NCBI GenBank assembly: GCA_000469685.2
Contig: LS997563.1
Span: 39,472,468 to 39,536,467 of the forward strand
Reading direction: 5' to 3'
Source of the DNA: Haemonchus contortus
Lineage: Eukaryota; Nematoda; Chromadorea; Rhabditida; Trichostrongylidae
Length of the DNA stretch: 64,000 nucleotides
In this document: positions 1 to 10,725 of the stretch, piece by piece
Layout of the letters: the number at the start of each line of letters is the position of its first letter
Numbering within the stretch: position 1 is the stretch's first letter
Notes under the pieces: generated by a model
What the model was told of the DNA's origin: nothing
The model's input: the letters and a program-made list of their open reading frames with translations, nothing else
The model's database searches: none
Translations under genes and position numbers: made by a program

Positions 1-92
1 GGGCATGGGATTTTCGCCTAGTCCATGGCAGTCAGCCAAAGAGAAGATAACACGTGCAAATGCGAATCGTACACACCACCGACACTTGGTAG

Positions 93-254
93 TACTGCAA
101 TGCATCTCGAGACCTCATGGGTCGCGCCGCGCGCGAAGTGGGCGTGGTGACCTACTTCCAACGGACGCGCGCAGCGGACGTTCTCCGGTATCAACAGGGT
201 CTTGAATGGTACGATTTGAAGGACTTCCCCAAAAATGACCTGTTGGTTGTGTAA
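93..254 (+). CDS. Probable 3'-terminal exon of an unrecognised gene cut by the window edge
   Basis: An open frame runs from a possible splice acceptor (TTGGTAG, ending at 92) to a TAA at 252-254. It has an internal ATG at 117. The 45 codons after that ATG begin MGRAAREVGVVTYFQ and end YDLKDFPKNDLLVV. Composition is protein-like: many GC-ending codons (GCG CGC GTG ACC TTC CGG), mixed charged and aromatic residues and no low complexity. The surrounding DNA is far more AT-rich. No family was recognised. It is read as the last exon of a plus-strand gene starting left of the window, or a short gene starting at 117. The AT-rich DNA after the stop fits a 3' UTR. The acceptor lacks the usual TTTTCAG form, so the exon start is uncertain. 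Confidence 0.45.
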   Translation, partial: YCNASRDLMGRAAREVGVVTYFQRTRAADVLRYQQGLEWYDLKDFPKNDLLVV

Positions 255-979
255 ATCTTGGAATTGCTGCTCACTACTCTTTCAAAAAAAGTTAGGGATC
301 AAAGCGGAACATTTTCCTGAGCTGGAATCTACTGTTTCTTTTGTAAAGTTTTTAAAAGGATTTTCAAGGATAGGGATTTTTCTTACTACATAGGTTTTCA
401 TCACATCGCCGCAATGGTGATATTAAATTTTCCATCGATATTTCCGAGTTGGATTCTACTTTTATGATAAACTTCAAAAAATACAATTCTTGAAGTAAGC
501 TGATGCGAGTTTCGGAACTTTCTAGTGGCACTGAAAATTCCATTCAAGGGAAAAAATTTGTTCTCAAGTCCACATCGAATTCCAATCTTCAATTCCATTT
601 CCTTCCTTGTTCAGTCATCGAAACTTGCTTTCTTTAATGAAGCCTCACGCAATGGATTTAAGATGAGGTGATGAAAAAAGTGGACTGGGCAGGGGCTCAT
701 CCGAAAAGCCTGAGACTAGCTCTTTCCCTTACACGCCTTTTTGAGGGCTTTCGGAGTTTCGAAGGAGAATCTTAAAAACCTTCTCCTCATGTTACTGTAC
801 AAGTTCCAGTGATCTCTGGACTGTATGCTACTGTCAAAAATATGTTTTTCGTTTTTTTTATATTTACCAAACTTATGGTGGTCCCTCGAAAAAAGGTACC
901 TCTCGCTAAAGTTTCCCGTTTTGCAGCGGCGGCGTTTCCCTCGATTAGCCTTGACCTGACGTTTTCCGCTGTTTTTCAG

Positions 980-1077
980 CTGTGAGATTTTCCGCCCAAG
1001 GGTTTTTCGTGTTCGTCGGCGAGCCGAGCGGTCAGCCGACCCCCCTTCGTCGTCCTGTCATTCGTATGTCTACGCAG
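980..1077 (+). CDS. Candidate internal exon, unrecognised product
   Basis: A strong nematode acceptor (CTGTTTTTCAG, ending at 979) precedes a GC-rich 98-nt stretch ending at a possible donor (CGCAG|GTTCTT). In phase 1 it reads VRFSAQGFFVFVGEPS then GQPTPLRRPVIRMSTQ without a stop. A second frame is also open, so the reading frame is not settled. No family recognised. It could join to the segment at 1481 in phase 0. Confidence 0.3.
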
Positions 1078-1480
1078 GTTCTTTGTTACGAGGGCTTTCT
1101 TTTTCCTGTCTTGCTTTCTCCGGGTATTCCGCTCGCCATCCTAGAAGTCTTGCACCATAGATTTCGAAGTTCTTCTTTGAATCAGAAATTGCCCTAATTT
1201 GGATAATCTATGAGTGGTTAGAAAGTACCCTATTTTAAGAAATTTATGAACGCAATACTTTGCTTCTTATAGAGCCGCGATATCGTCGGAAAGTCTTTCC
1301 TACCATCCTTTCGGAAGGAGTTACCAGACTTTCACAAAAAAGCGACTTTTCCCGTTGAGTGTGGTACCTGCCCAGTTATTTTTATTTTTCTATCTTCATT
1401 TTGACTTGATGTTTTGTTAACTGCTGTTATTTCGCCGCAGTACGCGTTCCGAACGGCTAGACTTTCTAACTTTATTTCAG

Positions 1481-1528
1481 AATGTGACTATTTTCCGAAA
1501 GACCCGAATAAGACCCTTTGGCCTTTCT
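1481..1528 (+). CDS. Candidate small exon following 980-1077
   Basis: The acceptor CTTTATTTCAG ends at 1480. The next 16 codons read NVTIFRKTRIRPFGLS and run into a possible GTAATT donor. Phase 0 at both ends agrees with the phase 0 end of the 980-1077 candidate. Only the splice signals and the open frame support it; the product is unknown. Confidence 0.2.
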
Positions 1529-2481
1529 GTAATTTCAGATATATTCAGATAGATAATCTTCAATTCCGAATCTGAGTTTTCGGCTGCTTTAACCTCCTAC
1601 TACTAGCCTTTCAACTACTTGTTAGATGATTTTAGAGAAGTAAAAATGGGAGCTTACAGTTCAAGATCCCTCCTTCAAAGTCGGATAAGTTCTAAAATAT
1701 TTATTTTCTGGACGAGTTTCCTTCTGCTAGCGTTTTTTTGCGTCTAACCTCAACCCACAAAGTACGAAGAGTTTCCGTTACTTCCAGATGCTCATTGTCA
1801 TAATGGGTTCCGCCCTATTGACTACCAAATGAGACCAGGGTCCGGAATTGAAAATTAAGTCAGACCGCAAGAATTGAAACTTAAGTTCAAAATCGATAAT
1901 TCGCAAAAGTAGTGTTTATAACTTTAGCGATTTTTTTTACTGGTGAACAGTTGATCTTCTACCCAATCAACTTCTTTGTCAAAAGCCAAGGCTGTTCCGT
2001 CAATTTGAGCGTAGTTCTCGAAGGGTTTCTGCAAAACCAGTAAGACTTAAAGTTTATTTATACGGTTGTCGAGATAGTTTTTGATCGATTCTTTGATAAA
2101 GATGATTGATCAGCGGCGAACCGAATCGATTACCTTCCCATTGCCGTTTTCTTGTGCAGTCCTATGGCTTTTTCTATTAGTTTCTTCATTACTGTAACTA
2201 TTACTAGGTCACTTGAATCTGAAGTTGAATGAAATATACCGAAAACATGACCTACGGGGTGGTTTCAACTGTTAGTCATAGATGAGATATCGTTGATCAG
2301 AAAAAACAGCTTTCTGGTCACTACTAGTTTCCCCCATTCCGATTTCCGGTAGGGGAAGTGTAATTTTTGATAATTCGAACAGGACCTTATGGGATAGTTT
2401 TTTAGCGAATCAGGGTTTTCTCTAGATATAACTGAGGTTACTTCCCGAGTAACCAGATGACCCGGTTCTTTGTCGATTAAG
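1529..2481. other. AT-rich spacer, no gene seen
   Basis: No exon-like segment with matching splice sites, no RNA gene and no repeat was seen here. Short open frames on the minus strand (for example 2265-2486) lack codon bias and signals. Confidence 0.5.
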
Positions 2482-2483
2482 TA

Positions 2484-3567
2484 CAATACCCTCCCTAATT
2501 ATTCAAAAAAAGGCGAAAAAGACGCGGATTCGCGTCTTTTTCGTCTTTTCTCTATAACTAGGTGGGTTTACACTCTTTTCATGTATGATGTTATATAGTT
2601 CGACTCAGCTCGTCGAGATCTATAAAATGGTGAGTTCAAAATTTGGATAACTTCAATTTTTAAGTTCTCGATCCACCGAAGCTCCTGGGGGTACGTCATT
2701 AGCGGCGACGCTCGCCATAATTATAACCAGAAGACATTCTCCTCCATTGGAAGTATTCAGTGAGTTGTAGGGCAGCTGTCATATTTCAAAACTAAGCAGG
2801 AAATGGACCTTTGCATTTTTCATGTTTTACTGATCATTTTGGTACCATTTTTTTCCGAAATGGACGAATTCAGTCGCGCACCAATCTTGAACGATAGCGA
2901 CTTTTTAATTTGAGAAATAGCAAAAATGAGTTGATTCCCAATGCTAGTAAATGATCTACCTACACTTCAGAAATAGTGCTTCCCTACAGTCTGCACATTG
3001 TATGCATGAGTTCAAGAATAAAAGCGTTTCTATCGTTCAAATTCCGGTTTGCGGCATATTTTCGCAGAAAACACACGTTTTCTTGCGTTTTCAAGTAGGA
3101 TTTTCGATGTTCATGAGGAAGTTACGCCTATCATCGAAAGTATTCACACTGAACTTTTTGTGAACAACCACGGATATGAGGAATAGTTACTTGTTTGGAT
3201 CCTCAGGCTTCATAAATAGCTTCCGATCGTAGCCCAAAGCACAGGAGACTGAACCACATATTTTTTATTTGAAGTAAACGTATGCAATGCTACACCGTTG
3301 AAATCCATTTCCAAAAAGCTATTCAGCGGTATGAAAATCACTTAACGAATCACACTTCGAATTAACACCTTTAGCACCATATTTCCATTCTACTCCGCCA
3401 CTCGGCCACCCAATTAGGCATGTGGCTCGAGTGGCCGAGGCAGCATATTGATTGATTGCCTGTTTGCTTCGGTGTGCGCCACCAATCGAATATTCTTAGA
3501 AATTTGCTCTCGTGATTGAATGTGCCCAACTCTTACACGCAACTGTTCCCAATGAACCTCACTTTGC
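2484..3567 (+). repeat. Left arm of the long inverted repeat
   Basis: Pairs with about 4030-5113. The inner edge is judged by eye, where CCTCACTTTGCA on this arm faces TGCAAAATGAGG on the other. The 70-codon open frame at 2951-3163 is part of the arm and has no independent sign of being a gene. Confidence 0.8.
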
Positions 3568-3738
3568 AGATTACGGTATTTCTTTTCTACTGGGGTTGAG
3601 TCATACTTTTGAAATTCATTTTATGAAGTGATGGTCCTATTTCTAGTTTGCATTAGCATCATTTATACCTTGTACATTTCTATTTCTGGGAGCCGATGAT
3701 GCATCGTCTTTCTACAGAAGCTGGTTACAGCACCCTGA

Positions 3739-4023
3739 GTCGGTCCCAGGTATTGTCCCTCGACCTCAGCGGCTCCCACAGTAATTACCGAAGGAGTTTT
3801 TTCGCACCTCGACAATAGCCTGCCTACTAATGGTGCCGCAGTCGTAAACTATTTTACAACCTACACATTCAAATGCGGCCGCTATAATGTCTCACTAGTG
3901 AGCATGAAAGTGATACAATTATTCAAGTTGCAAAGTTTTTTGTTGCGAAACAAGAATATCCACAATTACTTCGAAGAATTCGTGTTATGGGAGGAGTTGT
4001 CACTAAAAACTTACACTTCTTGA
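3739..4023 (+). CDS. Open frame in the loop of the fold-back element
   Basis: After a TGA at 3736-3738 the frame stays open for 94 codons to a TGA at 4021. It starts VGPRYCPSTSAAPTVITEG and contains YFTTYTFKCGRYNVSL. There is no ATG near its start; the first Met is about 55 codons in. It occupies almost the whole unpaired loop between the arms, so it may be a captured host exon or what remains of an element protein. No transposase motif was recognised. It may also be chance. Confidence 0.25.
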   Translation, partial: VGPRYCPSTSAAPTVITEGVFSHLDNSLPTNGAAVVNYFTTYTFKCGRYNVSLVSMKVIQLFKLQSFLLRNKNIHNYFEEFVLWEELSLKTYTS

Positions 4024-4029
4024 AAATCA

Positions 4030-5113
4030 TCTTGTTTTGCAAAATGAGGTGAAACATTGCGTGTTAGAGTTGTGCGCATTCAATCACAAGAGCAGATTCT
4101 AAGAATATTCGATTGGTGGCGCACATCAAAGCAAACAGGCAATTAATCAATATGCTGCCTCGGTCACTCGAGCCACATGCCTAATTGTGTGGCCGAGTGG
4201 CGGAGTAGAATGGAAATATGGTGCTAAAGGTGTTAATTAGAAGAGTGATTCGTTAAGTGATTTTCATACCGCTGAATAGCTTTTTGGAAATGGATTTCAA
4301 CGGTGTAGCATTGCATACGTTTACTTCAAATAAAAAATATGTGGTTCAGTCTCCTGTGCTTTGGGCTACGATCGGAAGCTATTTATGAAGCCTGAGGATC
4401 CAAACAAGTAGCTATTCCTCATATCCGTGGTTGTTCACAAAAAGTTCAGTGTGAATACTTTCGATGATAGGCGTAACTTCCTCATGAACATCGAAAATCC
4501 TACTTGAAAACGCAAGAAAACGTGTGTTTTCTGCGAAAATATGCCGCAAACCGGAATTTGAACGATAGAAACGCTTTTATTCTTGAACTCATGCATACAA
4601 TGTGCAGACTGTAGGGAAGCACTATTTCTGAAGTGTAGGTAGATCATTTACTAGCATTGGGAATCAACTCATTTTTGCTATTTCTCAAATTAAAAAGTCG
4701 CTATCGTTCAAGATTGGTGTGCGACTGAAATCGTCCATTTCGGAAAAAATGGTACCAAAATGATCAGTAAAACACGAAAAATGCAAAGTTCCATTTCCTG
4801 CTTAGTTTTGAAATATGTCAGCTGCCCTACAACTCACTGAATACTTCCAATGGAGGAGAATGTCTTCTGGTTATAATTATGGCGAGCGTCGCCGCTAATG
4901 ACGTACCCCCAGGAGCTTCGGTGGATCGAGAACTTAAAAATTGAAGTTTTCCAAATTTTGAACTCACCATTTTATAGATCTCGACGAGCTGAGTCGAACT
5001 ATATAACATCATACATGAAAAAAGTGTAAACCCACCTAGTTATAGAGAAAAGACGAAAAAGACGCGAATCCGCGTCTTTTTCGCCTTTTTTTGAATAATT
5101 AGGGAGGGTATTG
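4030..5113 (-). repeat. Right arm of the long inverted repeat
   Basis: Reverse complement of the left arm, with isolated substitutions such as GTGTGCGACTG against CAGTCGCGCAC. The outer tip ends in GGGAGGGTATTG followed by TA. Confidence 0.8.
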
Positions 5114-5470
5114 TAGAACGAACGAGAGGGAGTGATCGGGAAGTAAGCATTACGAGGAGGCGCATTTCATTCTATTCACAACCTCCTTCCCTAATCTGTT
5201 CTTTCCGCTTCAGCAGGCTTTCTCCTGTGTTCTAACTTCTTTCTAACTCTACTTTTTATACTTGAAGCACTTCTTGGTGTGCTTGTTAAATTGTCAATCT
5301 CTGATTTGCAGTTTTGAAGTTTTGTCAGGCTATTTTCCTGTTTGTATGTGTGTTTGTGTCTGTATCTGTCTGTCTCTCTGTCTGTACGTAGAACTCTCCA
5401 TGATTATGATAAAGGTAGCGATATGGGAAATTTACAGGGTTTTGGCAGTTTGTAATTTTCATACCTTGTG

Positions 5471-5803
5471 TTAGTAACAGTTCAGAAGGAAACTAAAAAG
5501 TTGGGTTGATGTGATGTCAGTGATTGCCCGTAGATCATTACATACAGTAGAGTAAGCTTTGGCAATTCTGATCAATCGATAGCTTTTTGCGAGACGAGTG
5601 ATAAAGTAATCAATACCGAGCTCTCTTCTACAGTGAATTCTCAGATAAGAGATAAGTATAATAGAGAGGGAACTCAAAACTGGGTTTGGGTTTGAAATAG
5701 ATAATAACAAGACACAGTTCAGCTCTACGATATCGATTGATACTGATAGTCGATGAAGCCTTCTGCCTCTCATGTGGTAGTGCGAGCTGTGAATTACGAT
5801 CAT
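5471..5803 (-). CDS. ATG-initiated 110-residue ORF, unrecognised
   Basis: It starts at ATG (complement of 5801-5803) and ends at TAA. The middle holds a hydrophobic stretch (VLSSLSIILISYL) followed by basic residues, so one membrane segment is possible. There is no splice or homology support and codon use is only weakly protein-like. It could be a decayed receptor exon or chance. Confidence 0.2.
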   Translation of the reverse strand: MIVIHSSHYHMRGRRLHRLSVSIDIVELNCVLLLSISNPNPVLSSLSIILISYLRIHCRRELGIDYFITRLAKSYRLIRIAKAYSTVCNDLRAITDITSTQLFSFLLNCY

Positions 5804-7033
5804 AATTACGTGATCATATTAAGAATCATGAGCAGCAGACGACCTTGGTTAGTTTTACTAGTACTGATCGCAGGCCATGCTTGATAAAGGAATTTTCGAT
5901 TCAGTTTGAAACCCTTGTGATCACAAATGATCCAATTGCTTAATAAAATATGGTAAAAGGAGCTGGTAGACAAGAATAATGACAGCCGATTGTCCTCATC
6001 CCTGTGGACCAGCTGCTTTTACCACATTGGAGAGGGCGCTATGGACAACTTTGAGATTTGATTACAGACTTGCGGTCTGTTTACAGATTTCCAATGTTTA
6101 CGATTATTTTGACAAATCTGTCAGCTTTTTATTACGTCTTCCATTGGATCGTCGTAGTTTATAAAAACGCCTACATTTGAAGTCACTCAGATCAAGTACT
6201 CGAACACTAAATCTATTTTGCTCTTTTTGTTCTTGTATCAAGTGCATAACTCACCGTTCTTACTTGTTTTGAGTTCTTAACTTTCATACTAAAGCTGTGC
6301 TTTAGTAGGCTAGGATAAAGCAAAAACACGAAAATGAACTTTTTAGAATTTTTTTTTCAAAAAGCAAGGTAACGAGGCCAAAAAAACCGAAGGACGCCAT
6401 TCAAATAAAAATAAAACTCGAGCGACAATGGAGCCTGGTTACAAGGAGGCCATTATCACCCCATCTATCCAGTTTAGAGCTTTACGATTGTGGCAGTCAC
6501 TAGACCTCGTTGAACAGTTTTCAGTTTGACGTCGTAACGGAAATGTTTCACAGCGGGACACTATTATTTGTCCAGGAGGGCATTATTTTTTCCGGTAACT
6601 CTTTTCACCCTTAAGTGAGGCAATTAGCTAAAGTGAAGTATTCGTCTCAGTATCGGAGCAAATAAATGTACTTTCGTCTGGTTTTTGGAGTATTTTTTTT
6701 GGTTTTCAGCACTCATCGGACATCGGCTTAGGGGTTCATTCCGTTGCGTAGCTGCCGTTTTTTCACAATTCTCGCCATAAAAACTCATTTGATCTATTCC
6801 CGTACAGTTAATGGCTCATTCGTGAGGTGCATCACTAGTACAGGATAGACTGTGAATGGACTCTGAATATTAGTTCGGTGATGACTTTATTAACCTTTGA
6901 AGCAAACACGAAATTCTCAGTGGACCAATGTGTTTACAGCCGGAACGTTCCGCTGGATAGAGCTGCAGTCTGTGATAGCTAGGTCACGTCAAAGTTCTGT
7001 GGGGGAAGCTCGATATGCTTTTATTCTGAAGTA
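5804..7033. other. Intergenic, nothing recognised
   Basis: AT-rich sequence with short frames only. A CT/GT-rich microsatellite-like stretch lies just upstream at about 5338-5392. Confidence 0.4.
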
Positions 7034-7914
7034 TTAGGTTGAGTAAAAAGTTTTGATCGACCTTCGTCCCCTTTTTCGTAGGACCGCTCGGAAGGACTTC
7101 GTAATGGGTTATGGTAGACCGATCCCTAAGCTGTATTTTTAAAAGGAAATATAAGCATCCCCTTGGAAGTGCTTCGCAAAAATGACTTCAACCTTCAACT
7201 GGCGTCCGAAGCTGTCTGAGAGCTATTGTGTATCACGAATTACTGTAAGGGCATAATCAACCGACGGCTGTCGGAAATATCTATGGTGCATCCAGAAGGG
7301 TCATCGTATCTCACCCCACGGGTGCCTCATGACGAAGCACCTCCAAGACTAACAGAGAAGTAGACTATGTCCGAGGAAGGTTTTACTGTGTCGTCGGTGG
7401 ACAGTCTCAGGGAATGCTCTACATTGGACAACTTACTGAGGGCTCCACCGTGACCGCCGAGATTTACGCTTCTCAGCTACAGAGTTTGGTCGACGTTGTT
7501 GGAAGGAAGCGTCCGCAGCGCGAAAATGTTTGCCTTTTTCACGACAGCGCTCAACCGCATGTTGCGAAATTTTTTTGTCAGTAAATTGCCCAACTTAGAT
7601 GGGCAGGGCTAACCCATTCTACTTATTCGCGAGGTCTCGCTCCGTCTGATTACCATTTGTATTTTGCTCTGAAACATCACCTCCGCGGTAGAAATTTTGA
7701 TGACTGCTCGGAGCTTAAAAATGAGATCTCCAGCTTTTTCGAATCGCGGCCGCCACCCTTCTAGGCTTCAGGAGCCAAGAAACTGCCGGTTCGTCAGACG
7801 TATGTTTAGGACAACGATGTAGACTATATTACTAATTGAGATCCTCTTTCAATGGAAATAAGACTTTTTAAAGTGAAGATTGAAAAGCCGATCAAAACTT
7901 TTTACTCAACCTAA
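7034..7914 (+). mobile_element. Decayed mariner-family transposon
   Basis: Near-perfect terminal inverted repeats of about 27 bp (GGTTGAGTAAAAAGTTTTGATCG at the left, its complement at the right) are bounded by TA. The inside carries a corroded mariner transposase on the plus strand. At about 7540-7580 a frame reads HDSAQPHVAKFF, and near 7640-7690 it reads RGLAPSDYHLYFALKHHLRG. These match the mariner landmarks around the second and third catalytic aspartates. Stops and frameshifts break it, and at ~0.88 kb it is shorter than the ~1.3 kb typical of the family. The N-terminal helix-turn-helix half is largely missing. It is inactive. Confidence 0.9.
7180..7810 (+). pseudogene. Mariner transposase remnant
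   Basis: Several reading frames must be combined to follow the transposase from about 7180 to 7800. In-frame stops occur before and after the HDSAQPH segment. The third catalytic residue lies in the APSDYH signature. No intact protein can be made. Confidence 0.8.
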
Positions 7915-8611
7915 TATATGGGATTGTTAGGGAATAGGCAAGCACTGTAGTTACGGTGCTCGAGCCTTTTTCAGCCTTCCTCCAGAGTATGAATTTGTAG
8001 TTACTGGTCTGAACAGTGCGTGCAGTATGTTCTTCACAAGGAAAACTCAGTAACTGGAGTTTATCTCGTAGTATTGTGTTGCTTATGTTTATTTATGTTT
8101 ATTTACGCATCTGAATCTTGTCCAGGGTGCTCGAGAGGCAAAGAAGAGATCTGAAGATGCTCCACCTCTTACGAATCTTTTCCCTGATTTTCTACTACAT
8201 TCTGCCGTTTCCATTGAAGTGAAATTTACGAGCTCGCTCAAAACATGATCCTGATAGAAAGTGCACGAATGTACTATATGATTTTAAAAGGGTACTTGGG
8301 GTCGGGTTTACGAACACCTGCTTGATTTTTCCCCTTATAGACCTACTGACCCCTCCTCAGCCCCCTCTGCTGCAGTGACTGCTCTTTCGTGGTACTCTGA
8401 GTCTTTTCAGATGAGCCCTCTGAGAGTGTTCTACGACATCCTTTCAGGATAGCTGCTCAGCTTAAATAAAGAAAGTGGATCTGAAAAACGGAATCGAAAG
8501 ACAAAAGACCATTCCGGAGGATTGAATAAAGCGCCATAAAAAATTGGTCAGACCCACATCAGGCGCTTTCCCACTCACACAGTAAATTTGCATTTCAAGT
8601 GAATTTCCGTC

Positions 8612-8737
8612 ATGTTACGACGTTACGTTCAGGGTTTACGATCGGTGACACACGATCGCGACGGCGGGGAAATCGAGTTCGCACGCCGGGCGGCCGAACA
8701 ACAATCCGCCTGGTTCTCGATGGTCCGCTCGTCGTAG
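8612..8737 (+). CDS. Short GC-rich ORF, possible exon
   Basis: From ATG at 8612, 41 codons read MLRRYVQGLRSVTHDRDGGE and then IEFARRAAEQQSAWFSM before a TAG at 8735. GC content is well above the surroundings. The other plus frame and the minus strand are also open across this patch, so the GC peak alone may keep frames open. No splice sites were confidently placed and the product is unknown. Confidence 0.25.
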   Translation: MLRRYVQGLRSVTHDRDGGEIEFARRAAEQQSAWFSMVRSS

Positions 8738-8739
8738 CA

Positions 8740-10146
8740 CACAGATCGACTCGTGGCCATTTTATGGTAATCATTTGGACGAGTTCTCTGAGGATACTCA
8801 TTCATTCAGCGAAATGACGGATTTTGTCCGAAAACGGACTTTCCCTTGATGGGCTTTCCGGTTAAAGACGACATGCATTTCATGAGAAATCGCTTGAGAT
8901 AGTGTTTGGAGGTTGGAACTGAAGGTTTTTACTATCGTCCGTTGAGATCAATAGAGTATCAGTGGTTAAGAGGTAGAAATGAAACCCTGCCTAAGTTCTT
9001 TACAAGAACAACTTCTGGAAAACTTGCTCGGTCCTGTTTTCTGCACATTCCACAGAAATAGTACAGTATACTTTTTAGCGGAAAAAGTTTCTTGCTTACA
9101 GTAGGACGTTGCAAAGGATCTTTCATGATATCTGGACAAACGATAAAATCAAAGGAATGTGGTTGTGCAGCCTGAGTTAATGAAAAAGTTCGACACGATG
9201 GTTATAATACTTTGGGACCGGTCTCGCAAAAGTATTCATCCGTGAGAAAGACATACGATATTGCTATTACTCGTTATTCAATAATAACACTGGATATTGT
9301 TATTATGTATATTCCATAAAATGGCGCAAAAAGTGTGGTGGTTTCCGTTTTGAAAGCGGAATTTCGCGAACCGGATGACACTCCCTGCTCTCCTGCGGCC
9401 TACATTCTGAAAATGATGTCGTCTTGGAAGATAAACTGGATCAAACTTAGCTTCGGAGGAGCCACAGCATTGAAGGGGTGTACATACATCTGGAGGGTGA
9501 AACTAGGAGGTCACTCTGCTGAGCCCTGCGTCTCTAACGCAAAGGGCTAGAGCCCAGAGAAAAATGGGCGCCGGCTTTGCGGCCTGTAGTGGTGCTCAGA
9601 ACCGATTCTGAGCCAAGTGGTTGGAGTTCTCTGTTCAAGCTCAAGCAAGGAGTTTGTTCCACTTCATGTGGGTTGTACATGCAATAAAGTTAAAATTGAA
9701 CTTCAAGGGAACTTCCATTGGAGTAGGTACGATACGAGAGGGAATTGGCCCAAAGGACACTATATCGCTGAGAGAGAACAGACAAGAGCACGAGAGGGCG
9801 GGAGACTCTAAAGCCTTTTATCCACTGATTTGAATATCTCCAGTTAATGGCATGGTACGCCGAATGGGAAATTGATAATGGCCATTCCATCATCAACTGG
9901 AATCACTAGTTATCACTACTTATCATGATGTTGGCTTTATGTTAGAATGTTTTCCTTTGTTAATTTTTTCTACAAATCAATTTGGTTTTGTTAGCATTAA
10001 AAACGAGTGTGCTGTTCAGAATTGCCCAATGTTCAGAATGTACAAATTTGCTGATATCGTAATATCGTAATTTATTCAAATCTCTTACCCTTTTGTGAAT
10101 CTCATTAAAGTTATCCCAGTCGACAGCGGCTGACAGGAACGGGATA
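8740..10146. other. Intergenic with one moderately GC-rich open frame at 9335-9550
   Basis: The frame at 9335-9550 (plus, 71 codons) includes SPAAYILKMMSSWKINW. It has no ATG and no clear splice sites. The block around 9330-9610 has sharper composition than its flanks and could be a piece of a dispersed repeat. Nothing else is recognised. Confidence 0.3.
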
Positions 10147-10169
10147 GGGGGGGGGGGGGGGGGGGGGGG
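10147..10169 (+). repeat. 23-nt mono-G tract
   Basis: An uninterrupted run of 23 G is visible on the plus strand. Long mono-G runs are known in nematode genomes, fold as G-quadruplexes in principle and are prone to deletion. Exact length may be affected by sequencing. Confidence 0.95.
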
Positions 10170-10725
10170 TCCAGGTGGAGGGAAATGTACGAATTTGGCT
10201 GTATACAACTTGTTTATCGACGAAATATCACTAGGTTTCTTTATTTCGATACGCTTCTGTCAACTTAGTACAGTTAGACACTTACTTGTTATTTGTTATT
10301 AATATTATTCACATTTTGGCGGTGGTTTTTCGATGTTTCGATCATGGATCTCGCTCCTCTTTTTGAATGAGCTGGCTCAATCCAAGAGAAGTTTCGAGTA
10401 CCTCTTTATTCGGTGCTAAGAAACCTCATATGCCTCTGTAATATTTGATGATTTCTTGATTGTATGTCGTGCATATAGACGGAGCACATCTCCTACCAAT
10501 ATTCTCTTTTTCTGAAAGCAAGGCCTAACTCTTTACTTTCAATTCGCTGTTATGCGAGGGGCGTGGCCTCCGGTTTGCTTATCCCCGTTGACTTTTTTCG
10601 TAGAAAGAATACGCTTATTAAACGGAAGCGTACAACCACGCCCACATGGTCATCTTGTCCGCTGCCTTCGAGTTGTATTGTGAATCTGAACTCGGCTATT
10701 CATCTTTTCTACACCCCCTTGTTAC

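Larger units (their letters stand above)
2484..5113. mobile_element. Fold-back DNA transposon / long-TIR element (2.6 kb palindrome)
   Basis: Sequence from 2484 to about 3567 is repeated in reverse complement from about 4030 to 5113 with only scattered differences. Both copies encode the same 70-residue open frame (2951-3163 plus, 4435-4647 minus). The termini are CAATACCCTCCCTAATT and its complement, flanked on each side by TA, which suggests a TA target duplication as made by Tc1/mariner-type transposases. Each arm carries near its tip a GAC-GCG...CGC-GTC hairpin (about 2513-2540 and 5062-5089). No transposase is visible, so it would be non-autonomous. The near identity of the arms suggests a recent insertion or arm-to-arm gene conversion. 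Alternatives are a Mutator-like fold-back element or a local inverted duplication; the TA-flanked defined ends favour a transposon. Confidence 0.8.

Noticed and set aside
2951..3163. 70-residue ORF duplicated at 4435-4647
   Set aside because: It is duplicated only because it lies in the inverted-repeat arms; no start context, domain or codon bias.
5338..5392. Functional element in the TGTCTGTCTG-type tract
   Set aside because: Ordinary simple-sequence repeat.
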